A stretch of DNA of 25,999 nt from GWB1-38-13 sp964488535 (lineage in GTDB: Bacteria; Patescibacteriota; Microgenomatia; UBA8517), in NCBI GenBank assembly GCA_964488535.1, contig CAZAUT010000021.1, positions 1-25,999 on the forward strand, in the 5' to 3' direction. Position numbers and translations under genes: made by a program. Positions 15,431 through 22,585 of the stretch are shown here, in pieces. The number at the start of each line of letters is the position of its first letter. Within the stretch, counting starts at the first letter, position 1. The notes under the pieces are model-generated. The model saw nothing but the letters and a program-made list of their open reading frames with translations. It was not told where the DNA came from and did not search any database.

Positions 15431-15648
15431 ATTCCGACACTTCCCGGTTTACCTTTAGACCTATTCTGCCAATTTCAATTTTTCCTCTTTATCACCAAAT
15501 TAGCCCAATTAACTTAATCAACTTAATTATCTTGTTTATTTTTTTATTTTTTCCTATATACCATATACAACATACAATCTACTGTTCTCTTAATCACTTA
15601 ATCACTCAATAACTTTCTTATATTCTTGTTCTACTTATTCTACCTGTT

Positions 15649-17082
15649 CTACTTGAACATCTCCTTTATCCCCTTTTGTAGAAAATCAAATCTCTCACTT
15701 GTTACAAAATCTCCAAATCCCAACCTTTTTGCCTCTTTAATTCTTTTCTCCTGTAAGGCAACCCCCCTTATTTCTCCCAATAGTCCGACTTCGCCAAAAA
15801 CGACGGTCTTTCGGCTCATCGGCTTATTAAAATACCCCGATGCCAAAGACATGCAAACCGCCAGATCGATTGACGGATCGTTTTTGATGTTTATCCCTCC
15901 CATTACAGAGACATAAACATCCGATTCATAAATGGAAAGACCGCATCTTCGGGACAAGACTGCCAGCAAAAGTTCCAACTTTTTTGAGTCAATTCCTTGC
16001 GCAACACGGCGAGGTATTGCCAGTTTACTGGGAACAATTAAGCTTTGTATTTCCACCATCAATGGGCGGGTACCGTTCATGACACACGACACTACCGATC
16101 CGGGTACCGCCTTATTTGTTTCCGATAAGAAAAACTTTTCGGGATGGTCTTCGGAAGAAAGCCCTGCATCTCCCATGGAAAAAATCCCTACTTCATCTGT
16201 CGGACCAAAACGGTTTTTTACAGCCCGCAACAGTCTCACCTGCAGTGTTTTATCACCTTCAAACCACAAAACGGTATCGACAATATGCATAAGAACCGAT
16301 GGTCCTGCAATCGTACCCTCTTTGGTCACATGCCCAACAATAAAAACAGGAATGCCGGTTGATTTGGCCAATTTTACAAGCCGGTATGCACATTCCCTCA
16401 CCTGTCCCACACTCCCTGCCATTCCCGAAAGATCCTCCGTCTGCATCGTCTGAATCGAATCCACTATCACCCCTTGCAAGACCGTGTCTTTAAAGGTGTG
16501 TATAGTATTTGCTATCGAATCGATATCCGTTTCCTCTAAAAGTTGTATATTCTTATTGCTTATCCCAAGTCTTTTTGCTCTAATCGCAATTTGTCCGACA
16601 GACTCCTCCCCGGAAACATAAAGAACAGGGGGCTGAGTTGGTTGAGTTGATTGAGTTAACTTAGTTAACTTATTCGGTCTTACATAGTCATCCGAATTGT
16701 CCGCGTTAATTACCTCTGTTAACTTGATATCTTGATTAACTGTTAACTTCTCCGCCACCTGAAGCAGCAGCGTACTTTTCCCGATGCCGGGTTCTCCTGC
16801 GATCAGAATCACCTGCCCCGGCACAATCCCTCCGCCCAAGACGCGGTCTAATTCCGGAATCTTTGTCAGGGTTCTTCTTGTCTGGATATCTTTTATTTCC
16901 GCCAATTTTATCGGTTTTGCGCCCCCTGCAGTTTTCTTATACTCTCCCGCTCTTCCGCTCTTATACTCTGAAATGGTTTCTACAGCAGTATTCCAACTCC
17001 CGCACTCCGGGCACCGGCCATACCATTTTGAAGACTCGTAATTACACTGCTGACATATGTATTGTGATGATAATTTTCCCAT
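15649..17082 (-). CDS. radA: DNA repair protein RadA
   Basis: 477 residues. N-terminal C4 zinc motif (C10, C13, C24, C27: CQQC and CPEC). RecA-like ATPase with Walker A GEPGIGKST (96-104), LYVSGEES and GVIVDSIQTM. The RadA-specific KNRFGPTDEVGIF motif follows, then a C-terminal Lon-protease-like domain (SIYESDVYVSVMGGINIKND, DLAVCMSLASGY, VVFGEVGLLGEIR). RadA is a branch-migration motor in homologous recombination. Residues ~114-152 form an insert between the first helix and the LYVSGEES strand, where relatives have only a few residues. It is encoded partly by GAGTTAACTTAGTTAACTTA-like repeats as found in the spacers. TATAAT sits six nt before the ATG. Confidence 0.97.
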   Translation of the reverse strand: MGKLSSQYICQQCNYESSKWYGRCPECGSWNTAVETISEYKSGRAGEYKKTAGGAKPIKLAEIKDIQTRRTLTKIPELDRVLGGGIVPGQVILIAGEPGIGKSTLLLQVAEKLTVNQDIKLTEVINADNSDDYVRPNKLTKLTQSTQPTQPPVLYVSGEESVGQIAIRAKRLGISNKNIQLLEETDIDSIANTIHTFKDTVLQGVIVDSIQTMQTEDLSGMAGSVGQVRECAYRLVKLAKSTGIPVFIVGHVTKEGTIAGPSVLMHIVDTVLWFEGDKTLQVRLLRAVKNRFGPTDEVGIFSMGDAGLSSEDHPEKFFLSETNKAVPGSVVSCVMNGTRPLMVEIQSLIVPSKLAIPRRVAQGIDSKKLELLLAVLSRRCGLSIYESDVYVSVMGGINIKNDPSIDLAVCMSLASGYFNKPMSRKTVVFGEVGLLGEIRGVALQEKRIKEAKRLGFGDFVTSERFDFLQKGIKEMFK

Positions 17083-17088
17083 TACCGC

Positions 17089-17094
17089 ATTATA
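17089..17094 (-). promoter_or_regulatory. Perfect -10 giving a leaderless radA transcript
   Basis: TATAAT on the minus strand is separated from the ATG at 17082 by 6 nt, so transcription would start at or near the A of the ATG. No clear -35 is present. Confidence 0.5.
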
Positions 17095-17186
17095 CTATAC
17101 GGGCGGAACTTGCATCTCTTACATACCTCAATTATGACCTTTGTTTAATGAGCGTGTAAAATGAAGTAAACAAAAAAATAAAAATA

Positions 17187-17768
17187 TCAACTCACTTCTT
17201 TTGCAAAGGGTGAGGTTGCCTTTTTGGAATTTATCGCATCAAGAAGCCATCTTGCCGTATTACATGTGTCTGTAGTGGAAATTCTATTCGATCCTGTACT
17301 ACAAAAATCAACTAGCGCAAAATACTTTTCAACTCCATTAATTGTAAATAATGCTTTCCCCCATACTGGAACCGATGCTCCGCGCGGAATTTCAAGAGGT
17401 AAACCAACAAACAATCTCGCTCCTTTCGCTAATAATCCACCTTTAGTTTGCAGTGTAAAGTGCGATGGCGACATTGGATAAACCGAATATTCCCAGCTAA
17501 AAAATCCGGGCTTTCTCTGAATACCCACCAAACCGCGGTCTTTTTCCGGAATTTTAACTACTCCAGTCCATTTTTTGGAGTTTGTTTCCCCTTCTTTTAT
17601 AACTACAGCTGCCACAACAGGACCAGGACCCGTCTTTGACAAACCCCACTGAATCATCGCAAACGGTAACATTTTGTTTATATCATCAACTCCAAGAAGC
17701 TTCTTTAACTGACCGGAAAATCTTGCTTCTACTTCTTCCACCCCGAAAGCCATTTCAGTTAATACCAT
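17187..17768 (-). CDS. Unknown protein with palindromic promoter region
   Basis: 193 residues, no recognised family, no signal peptide and no clear membrane helix. Visible sections: an N-terminal helical region (~1-45), a beta-rich middle (KWTGVVKIPEKDRGLVGIQ, GFFSWEYSVYPMSPSHFTLQ, RLFVGLPLEIPRGASVPVWG) and a C-terminal segment with two Cys (DFCSTGSNRISTTDTCNTAR) before a final helix. The start ATG overlaps the right arm of a perfect palindrome that also covers the -10 box, so tight regulation is likely. The next gene on the strand, radA, has its own -10. The function is unknown. Confidence 0.7.
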   Translation of the reverse strand: MVLTEMAFGVEEVEARFSGQLKKLLGVDDINKMLPFAMIQWGLSKTGPGPVVAAVVIKEGETNSKKWTGVVKIPEKDRGLVGIQRKPGFFSWEYSVYPMSPSHFTLQTKGGLLAKGARLFVGLPLEIPRGASVPVWGKALFTINGVEKYFALVDFCSTGSNRISTTDTCNTARWLLDAINSKKATSPFAKEVS

Positions 17769-17810
17769 ACGTACTATGTACGTATATCACAATGTAAAAT
17801 GTTTTGTCAA
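17767..17810 (-). promoter_or_regulatory. Promoter with operator palindrome over -10 and start codon
   Basis: On the minus strand: perfect -35 TTGACA (17805-17810), 18-bp spacer, -10 TATACG (17781-17786). A perfect palindrome with 8-bp arms, ATACGTAC-N3-GTACGTAT (17767-17785), covers most of the -10, the transcript start and the first bases of the ATG. A repressor bound there would block both RNA polymerase and translation initiation. Confidence 0.6.
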
Positions 17811-17993
17811 TTATTGATGAAGGTGTCTTAGTTACTTAACCAATTTGTTACCTGTTTTCTGTTTTTTGTATTTCCCAGTACCTTAGTATCACAATTAACT
17901 CAATCACCTTAATTAACTGAGTTAACTTAATCAACTTAATTATCTTAATCTCTTTATATCTTTTTTTCCCTAATATCCTAATATCCCAATATC
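17769..17993. repeat. Spacer with TTAACTTAATCAACTTAATT-type repeats
   Basis: 17888-17960 consists of AATTAACTNAATNANCTTAAT words, followed by TAATATCC words. Similar strings lie at 15502-15535 and inside radA (16632-16678). No gene is seen. Confidence 0.6.
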
Positions 17994-19178
17994 CTATTTA
18001 TACCCCAACGGCTTTGCGGTCAACACCAATCCAAGGGATATTTTTTTGCTTTCTGTATCAATTTCCTCGATAACGACATTGACAACATCTTTTGGTTTGA
18101 GACTCATTCCCGGCGGTACTTTTGTTATGTGAACCAGCCCTTCCACACCCTCTTCAAGAGCGATAAAGACGCCATAGTCTGAAACTTTGGTAACAGTACC
18201 TTTATATTTTTCATCTTTTTTATATTTCTTCCCCGCAGCTGTCCACGGATCTGCCTTAGCCTGTTTTATCGAAAGCGAAAGTTTTCCGTCCTTTTTTCCT
18301 ATAACTTTTACCGAAACTACGTCGCCCTCTCTCAGGTCCTCACGGATATTTTCCGTTTTACCCCATGAGACTTCCGATATGTGTACCAAACCTTCGACGG
18401 GGACCGTATCTTTTCCGACCTTGACGTCAATCGCAACAAAGGCACCAAAGCCTGCAACAACAACTACTTTCCCCTCGTAGACTTCCGCCTCCTTCACCTT
18501 ATCCATTGCCTGAGCAATAAGTTTTATATCCTCTGCTTCAGAAACCTCTTTTTCTGAAAGGACAATCTTATTTTCTTTACGGTCAAGATCGATCACTATA
18601 GCCTTGAGATGTTTGCCTGTGAGGTTTTCGGCATCCTTCTGTATTTCCTTACCCAGTTGGGAAGCGGGAATAAATCCGTATTGCCCTTCGATATCAACTG
18701 TCAATCCGGATGACGATACACTTCTAACGATAACCGCCAGCGGTTTCTTTTCTTTTTTGGCATTTTGAAGTCTTGACCATATCGCATCATACATCGCGCT
18801 GCGGAGCGAAAGAATTGTAAATCCGTCCGGTGTTTCACCGACAATAACCATCGCCGTAATCTCATCACCGACTTTGAGTGTCTTTATAAACTCTCTGGCT
18901 TCCTGAAAAGCCTTCTCAGCGATTATTCCCTCCCCCTTGCCTCCGATATCAACAATCACCTTTTTCGGTTCTTTCGCAACAACTATACCCTTGACGCGGT
19001 CGCCCCGTTTCAAGGCAAAAGAGGTACCGGAATATTTTGAAAGAAGCTCCTCCATCGTAACCGAAGAGGCCGTTTTACCTGCATCGCCCGCCGACTTGTC
19101 CTTCGTAGTTTTAACAAAGGAGGAAGCCTTGGTGGAGGAGGGTTTTTCATTACTTTTTAATATTTTTTTGTTCGCCAC
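17994..19178 (-). CDS. rpsA: Ribosomal protein S1 (four S1 domains)
   Basis: 394 residues from a GTG start preceded by GGGGGT. After a ~45-residue Lys/Ser-rich tail come four S1 RNA-binding domains: ~55-125 (KRGDRVKGIVVAKEPKKVIV), ~140-205 (QYGFIPASQL), ~220-300 (VYEGKVVVVAGFGAFVAIDV, GLVHISEVSW) and ~312-385 (KYKGTVTKVSDYGVFIALEE, GLVHITKV). E. coli S1 has six domains; four is common in shorter bacterial S1 proteins. The protein helps the 30S subunit bind mRNA. The first two domains are less canonical and fit the ribosome-binding half. The domain-2 GFIPASQL motif argues for true S1 rather than a small general S1-domain protein. It stands alone with repeat-rich spacers on both sides. Confidence 0.92.
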   Translation of the reverse strand: MANKKILKSNEKPSSTKASSFVKTTKDKSAGDAGKTASSVTMEELLSKYSGTSFALKRGDRVKGIVVAKEPKKVIVDIGGKGEGIIAEKAFQEAREFIKTLKVGDEITAMVIVGETPDGFTILSLRSAMYDAIWSRLQNAKKEKKPLAVIVRSVSSSGLTVDIEGQYGFIPASQLGKEIQKDAENLTGKHLKAIVIDLDRKENKIVLSEKEVSEAEDIKLIAQAMDKVKEAEVYEGKVVVVAGFGAFVAIDVKVGKDTVPVEGLVHISEVSWGKTENIREDLREGDVVSVKVIGKKDGKLSLSIKQAKADPWTAAGKKYKKDEKYKGTVTKVSDYGVFIALEEGVEGLVHITKVPPGMSLKPKDVVNVVIEEIDTESKKISLGLVLTAKPLGYK

Positions 19179-19295
19179 TCACAATTACCCCCAATCTATT
19201 CTAGAGGACAATTCTACTATAATTATGAGGTATAAACAATAGCAATAATTGATAAGTAGAAGTTACAGTCTTTAAAAAAAGCAGGGAATTAACCT

Positions 19296-19856
19296 TTACC
19301 TTGCGGCTTCCGCATCCATGATGACCCGCAATTTATCTCCAAACGGTACCTCTTTAATTAATTCGCCTGTATCTGAATGCCGTAACCCTATCATCGATTC
19401 TTTTCCGCGTTGAATGTTTATTTTATGTTCAAATACAGTTGGAAAATCGACATTTACGTGGTTCAGCGCATTTTTCATTGTCGTTCCTTTAAATACGATA
19501 GCTTGGATATCAGCTGTCAATGTCCCATCGACTCGCATTTGTTCTGCCGTTTTTTCAGAACCGGCTTTCTCCTGCGATACCCTCAGTGCTGTCGCAATCT
19601 GCTTCAGACTCTTTTCCGCGGGAGTTGTTTCAAAACGCGAACCAAGTTGTCTATTTGCTTCCTCAAATAATTCTTTTGTTAACATGTATAAACCCTGCCT
19701 TGCTTCAACAATCTGTCCCCGCGAATCGGTTTGATTTACTATATGACCAACCACTTCAGGAGGTAAACACAAAACATCCTCCAACAAGCCCACCTTCTCA
19801 GATGCTTTTTCCTCAATTGGCAACACTTCTTGCGGAACCTCCCCACCTTCACCCAT
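19296..19856 (-). CDS. Unknown soluble protein
   Basis: 186 residues, no recognised family. The N-terminal ~50 residues are acidic (GEGGEVPQEVLPIEEKASEK). The middle is predicted helical (QGLYMLTKELFEEANRQLGS, EKSLKQIATALRVSQEKAGS) and the C-terminal part is mixed (TADIQAIVFKGTTMKNALNH, KINIQRGKESMIGLRHSDTG). No Cys pairs, signal peptide or membrane helix are present. The gene has one of the best promoters in the window, with a leaderless start, which supports it being real. No functional link to the neighbouring S1 gene can be shown. Confidence 0.7.
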   Translation of the reverse strand: MGEGGEVPQEVLPIEEKASEKVGLLEDVLCLPPEVVGHIVNQTDSRGQIVEARQGLYMLTKELFEEANRQLGSRFETTPAEKSLKQIATALRVSQEKAGSEKTAEQMRVDGTLTADIQAIVFKGTTMKNALNHVNVDFPTVFEHKINIQRGKESMIGLRHSDTGELIKEVPFGDKLRVIMDAEAAR

Positions 19857-19862
19857 AACGAT

Positions 19863-19892
19863 AATCTATCACATCACTTCCTGATATGTCAA
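19863..19892 (-). promoter_or_regulatory. Promoter for a leaderless transcript
   Basis: On the minus strand: perfect -35 TTGACA (19887-19892), 18-bp spacer, -10 TAGATT (19863-19868), then exactly 6 nt to the ATG at 19856. The good -35 at the right distance makes this the clearest leaderless case here. Confidence 0.6.
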
Positions 19893-20012
19893 AATGTACC
19901 CGGACGTTCCTGCCTCTAGCTATGTTTGACGTGGAAACATCTGGGTCCGGAATACCAAAGTTCGATCTTCAACCCGGAAAGAATGAAGCCCCGGGCGGAT
20001 ACATCTTAAAAA

Positions 20013-20876
20013 TTAATTCAATGAAATTTTTCGAAGATATAAATTTCCGGATGATGTTTCATAACGGAAATCATACCGCTCTTTACGCGGTGCAACCGTC
20101 GGACAATCTTTGCAGTCTGAGGCACTAATTATCGTCAAGTCTTCAATCCAATGAACACTATCTTCTTCTTTTGCCGTCTTAATAATATCGTAGTCCAAAT
20201 AGTGACTCAACATGGCTTTTTGAATATAAGGAAGCGAAGTTTGGGATTCTTTCATTAAATCAACTATCGTTTTTATACCTTCATTGGCAAATTCCATCGC
20301 ATATCGGAAATCTTTTCCCACGGTTGCCAATCTCTGTTCTTTCCCATCAATATTTTCAAATGCTGCAATATCATGCAAATAATTACAGTTAAATATTTTC
20401 GCCAACACTGCGTGCCCTTCGTCGGAACCTACATATGTAAAATAATATTGCTGGTCGACAATCGGGTAAGAACCGTTTTTTTTAATTTCGTTTCCGCTTA
20501 TTGCTTCAATACTACCATCCATAAACATCTTATAAGCTTCGTTTATGTTGTTTGCGCAAAGCAAAGTTCCTCTTGTTGAATAATTACCACCTTCCGACGA
20601 TATGAATTGTACGTCGTATTCGGCCATATCTATAAATTGACTATCATTCAATAAATTATTCGTATCTTTTGTTTGATTGTTTTGGAGCGATGGGGTAATT
20701 TGTGTTTTTTGCATCCTGTCGCTATCGCTTAAAATTTGATTACTACCGAATAGATAGCCGACAATTAATCCGCACAGCAAAACAAAAGAAAATGCAAAAA
20801 ATTTTATTAAAATTAAAAAAACCCTATTGCGCTGAATATTAGAAAAAAGCGATTGAATATTCGACTTAAGTAGCAT
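20013..20876 (-). CDS. Unknown protein anchored by one N-terminal membrane helix
   Basis: 287 residues, family not recognised. Residues ~19-45 (FLILIKFFAFSFVLLCGLIVGYLFG) form a transmembrane helix after a basic N-terminus, so the remaining ~240 residues should be outside the membrane. A Ser/Asn/Gln-rich stretch (~48-80) precedes a mixed domain: YDVQFISSEGGNYSTRGTLL, QQYYFTYVGSDEGHAVLAKI, LATVGKDFRYAMEFANEGIK. Four Cys are present, including SDCKDCPT (~258-263), which could form a disulphide or bind metal. TAATAT lies six nt before the ATG. The gene has no evident operon partner; about 115 bp of spacer with short inverted repeats separates it from the next gene. Confidence 0.75.
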   Translation of the reverse strand: MLLKSNIQSLFSNIQRNRVFLILIKFFAFSFVLLCGLIVGYLFGSNQILSDSDRMQKTQITPSLQNNQTKDTNNLLNDSQFIDMAEYDVQFISSEGGNYSTRGTLLCANNINEAYKMFMDGSIEAISGNEIKKNGSYPIVDQQYYFTYVGSDEGHAVLAKIFNCNYLHDIAAFENIDGKEQRLATVGKDFRYAMEFANEGIKTIVDLMKESQTSLPYIQKAMLSHYLDYDIIKTAKEEDSVHWIEDLTIISASDCKDCPTVAPRKERYDFRYETSSGNLYLRKISLN

Positions 20877-20882
20877 ATCTAT

Positions 20883-20888
20883 ATATTA
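20883..20888 (-). promoter_or_regulatory. -10-like hexamer, leaderless start
   Basis: TAATAT on the minus strand with 6 nt to the ATG at 20876, identical in layout to those before the sortase and LPKTG genes. Confidence 0.35.
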
Positions 20889-20947
20889 GTATATATTTGG
20901 ATTTTATGTGCATCAATTCCAAATTTATTTTTTTGTTTATATAAACT

Positions 20948-21030
20948 ACCTACGACCTCACGGTCGGGGTATTCTCAGACTTCGTCTTCGACGAGTTTGA
21001 AACAGTTCAATTCTGCTCTCCGGGAGTGTA
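20948..21030. other. Spacer with a cluster of small hairpins
   Basis: CGACC-TCAC-GGTCG (20954-20967) and TCGTC-TTC-GACGA (20983-20995) lie in a GC-richer stretch within an AT-rich spacer between divergent genes. They could be remnants of a mobile-element end or a structured leader. No gene is visible. Confidence 0.35.
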
Positions 21031-21076
21031 TGAGTTAAAAATATATTTCAGGGATATTCTTTTGAAAATTATTAAA

Positions 21077-21082
21077 TATAAT
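21077..21082 (+). promoter_or_regulatory. Perfect -10 before a leaderless gene
   Basis: TATAAT is followed by 7 nt and the ATG at 21090. The -35 is not obvious. Confidence 0.45.
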
Positions 21083-21089
21083 CACCAAT

Positions 21090-21482
21090 ATGGGTTTGTC
21101 GCATGAATATTATTCGGAATTAGCAAACGATGCCAGAAAAGAACTATCCATAAAAAGGGGCTATGAAATATACCCCGATACACCAGTATGCGGGTTGATA
21201 TGTACAGGTGTGAAAGGAAAGTTAGAAGACAATGAAATTGAAGTTGTAAAAATAGATCTGCCGGATACCGATCATTATGTTTTAATTCATAAGACAGATG
21301 CAGAAGTTTTTGATCCTCAATTTAAACAGTTCATACCCCAAGAGTTACGGGGCTCGCTTCCCAACATATTAATATTCAAATTGACTGAAAACTCCGAATC
21401 CGAAATGGTCGAGATAGGTTTTCCGGAAAATATTATACGAGAATATCTAAATGCCCTCAGGAATATTCTGAATAAAAAATAG
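21090..21482 (+). CDS. Unknown soluble protein with an H...DP..QF motif
   Basis: 130 residues; the only plus-strand gene in the right half. No signal peptide or membrane helix. The stretch HYVLIHKTDAEVFDPQFKQF (62-81) resembles the His/Asp end of transglutaminase-like or papain-like proteins, where His and Asp precede DPTxxQF. Cys34 and Cys38 (VCGLICTG) lie upstream, but the usual Cys-bearing helix is not recognisable, so catalytic activity is only a weak guess. The C-terminal 30 residues form an amphipathic helix. The perfect TATAAT seven nt upstream supports the start. Its neighbours run on the other strand. Confidence 0.65.
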   Translation: MGLSHEYYSELANDARKELSIKRGYEIYPDTPVCGLICTGVKGKLEDNEIEVVKIDLPDTDHYVLIHKTDAEVFDPQFKQFIPQELRGSLPNILIFKLTENSESEMVEIGFPENIIREYLNALRNILNKK

Positions 21483-21516
21483 ATATTTTTTAAATCACGT
21501 ATGTTTGAGAGAATAT

Positions 21517-21596
21517 ATATCGGATATGTAAACGTACCCACTAGACGGCGGGCAGGCCTAGATCGGGATTTTCAAAATTCTTTGTGGCTAATTTTC
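21517..21596 (+). repeat. Flanking repeat, left copy
   Basis: Two blocks, ATATCGGATATGT (21517-21529) and TCGGGATTTTCAAAATTCTT plus TGTGGCTAATTTT (21563-21596), recur in the same order and orientation at 22281-22341 on the other side of the small membrane-protein genes. Confidence 0.55.
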
Positions 21597-21662
21597 CCGC
21601 GATATTTCAATCCTCAATCCTAATTTGCTATCCAACACGACATCTCATGACCTTTAAACCAT

Positions 21663-21687
21663 AAAAAAACTTCCTTTTTACGGAGGT
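21663..21687 (-). terminator. Intrinsic terminator of the small membrane-protein operon
   Basis: On the minus strand a 6-bp stem ACCTCC/GGAAGT (one G-U) with a 7-nt loop is followed by seven T. It lies about 97 nt after the last stop codon of the three-gene operon (21784). Confidence 0.65.
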
Positions 21688-21783
21688 AAATATTTATTGG
21701 GGTACATTATTTATAACGACCGATCCCGTCTGAGGTCAAGTTATACTTAACGTTCGCAGTCGCCCACATCCATATAAAGAGAG

Positions 21784-21918
21784 TTATTTGGTCTTCTTTC
21801 TCTTTTTAGAAGTTTTATTAAAAAACGCAAAGTATACAAGAACCATTACTACAGGTATCAAAACACTCGTTATAAAAGGACTTGTAACAACATCGATAAA
21901 AGTAATCTTTTCAGTCAT
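21784..21918 (-). CDS. Tiny membrane protein C (44 residues)
   Basis: 44 residues: a short N-terminus, one hydrophobic helix at ~12-33 (TSPFITSVLIPVVMVLVYFA) and a strongly basic tail (KTSKKRKKTK), so the tail should be in the cytoplasm. Its ATG overlaps the TGA of the preceding gene (ATGA), a sign of translational coupling. It is the last gene of the operon and an intrinsic terminator follows. There is no known family. The overlap chain and terminator, not similarity, support its reality. Confidence 0.6.
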   Translation of the reverse strand: MTEKITFIDVVTSPFITSVLIPVVMVLVYFAFFNKTSKKRKKTK

Positions 21919-22025
21919 TTGTTGGCATTTTTGCGAAAATAATAAATAAATACTATTAAAAATAAAATTAAAAACAAAGCAAATAAATTTTGCGCACCTG
22001 TAATAACTCTTGCAATATCAAACAT
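21915..22025 (-). CDS. Tiny membrane protein B (36 residues)
   Basis: 36 residues, nearly all one hydrophobic helix: MFDIARVITGAQNLF, then ALFLILFLIVFIYYF, ending RKNANK. The ATG overlaps the end of the upstream gene by 8 nt and its stop overlaps the next ATG. Such chains usually mean coupled translation of interacting products. No known family. Confidence 0.55.
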   Translation of the reverse strand: MFDIARVITGAQNLFALFLILFLIVFIYYFRKNANK

Positions 22026-22230
22026 ACTTGGTCTCCTTTAAATAATAAGAAATTGCAAAACATACAACTCCGTAAAAGACATTCGTGAATGTTAGGATTA
22101 AATTTGTTTTAAGATCATAATTTGACCAAATTCCAGGCAAAATCAAAACCGCCCCAAACCATCCGGCCGACAGGTTTATAAAAAGATCCGATAAAGTATA
22201 GGAAAAATTGGGTTTTCGAAACATCTGCAT
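22018..22230 (-). CDS. Small two-helix membrane protein A (70 residues)
   Basis: 70 residues (68 from the second ATG). Two hydrophobic segments: ~14-33 (LFINLSAGWFGAVLILPGIW) and ~42-63 (TNLILTFTNVFYGVVCFAIS). The family is not recognised; the layout is like small holin-like or accessory membrane proteins, but nothing specific supports that. It is the first gene of a chain of three overlapping genes that all encode tiny membrane proteins. A TATACT hexamer with an upstream TG (extended -10) lies 5 nt before the ATG. Confidence 0.7.
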   Translation of the reverse strand: MQMFRKPNFSYTLSDLFINLSAGWFGAVLILPGIWSNYDLKTNLILTFTNVFYGVVCFAISYYLKETKYV

Positions 22231-22280
22231 TTAAGAGTATAACATAACATTTTGGAAGACGGTGCATTCGAATGTCTTAC

Positions 22281-22341
22281 ATATCGGATATGTTTTAGTT
22301 TTACATATCGGAAATTTTAAAAAATTCTTTATGGCTGATTT
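22281..22341 (+). repeat. Flanking repeat, right copy
   Basis: ATATCGGATATGT (22281-22293), then TATCGGAAATTTTAAAAAAT and TCTTTATGGCTGATTT (22307-22341), similar to 21517-21596. The two copies are direct repeats bracketing about 680 bp with the three tiny membrane-protein genes. Confidence 0.5.
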
Positions 22342-22482
22342 GCATGGCTCTGGGGAAACGTATTTCCATACTTACACTTCGGATATGAAAACATAGCTGC
22401 ACATCGGGATATTGTTACAATAGGGAGGCAATTTAAATATGATTCAGGTATCTGGTATTTGGGGAGAAAGGCGAAAATTAGT

Positions 22483-22519
22483 ACGTATTTTCAAGTAGTT
22501 TACTTAGCAGAAACGTTAG
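22483..22519 (+). repeat. ACGTATTTTCAAG hairpin repeat, copy 1
   Basis: ACGTATTTTCAAG, then a small hairpin and GCAG, then AAACGTTAGAC. Related copies lie at 23347-23387 and 23494-23532, all in the same orientation. Confidence 0.6.
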
Positions 22520-22547
22520 ACCGAAACTGATTCGAACCGATGTGGGC

Positions 22548-22573
22548 GTATCTTAGTTTCAAATCTAAGATAC
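22548..22573. terminator. 9-bp inverted repeat downstream of the 22586-23167 gene
   Basis: GTATCTTAG and CTAAGATAC are perfect complements separated by 8 nt, starting 13 bp after the stop of the minus-strand gene. There is no T-tract, so it may be a 3' stabilising hairpin or a weak terminator. Confidence 0.45.
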
Positions 22574-22585
22574 ATAGACGAATAT

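Larger units (their letters stand above)
22231..22585. other. Spacer with ATCGGATATG repeats and hairpins
   Basis: No convincing gene. ACATATC-G-GATATGT (22279-22293) is a near-perfect palindrome, with partial copies at 22302 and 22374. The right copy of the flanking repeat is at 22307-22341. A hairpin repeat copy lies at 22483-22519 and a 9-bp inverted repeat at 22548-22573. Confidence 0.55.

Noticed and set aside
19886..20128. 80-codon plus-strand frame
   Set aside because: It overlaps the 3' end of the minus-strand gene at 20013-20876 and has no promoter or recognisable domain; the free part (19893-20012) is spacer with short inverted repeats.
20948..21030. IS200/IS605-type element end
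   Set aside because: The hairpins are suggestive, but no transposase fragment or second end is visible.
22018..22020. Possible UGA recoding (SR1/Gracilibacteria code)
   Set aside because: UGA works as a stop in tightly overlapping genes (22018, 21915), and no conserved gene here has in-frame UGA.
22439..22498. 19-codon reading frame with a GGGAGG Shine-Dalgarno
   Set aside because: It runs into a hairpin repeat copy and has no supporting context; more likely chance.
22520..22580. tRNA-like segment (GGTTCGAATC on the minus strand near a 9-bp stem)
   Set aside because: The T-loop-like string has no matching 5-bp stem, the distance to the other hairpin is wrong for an anticodon arm, and no acceptor stem or D-arm can be formed.
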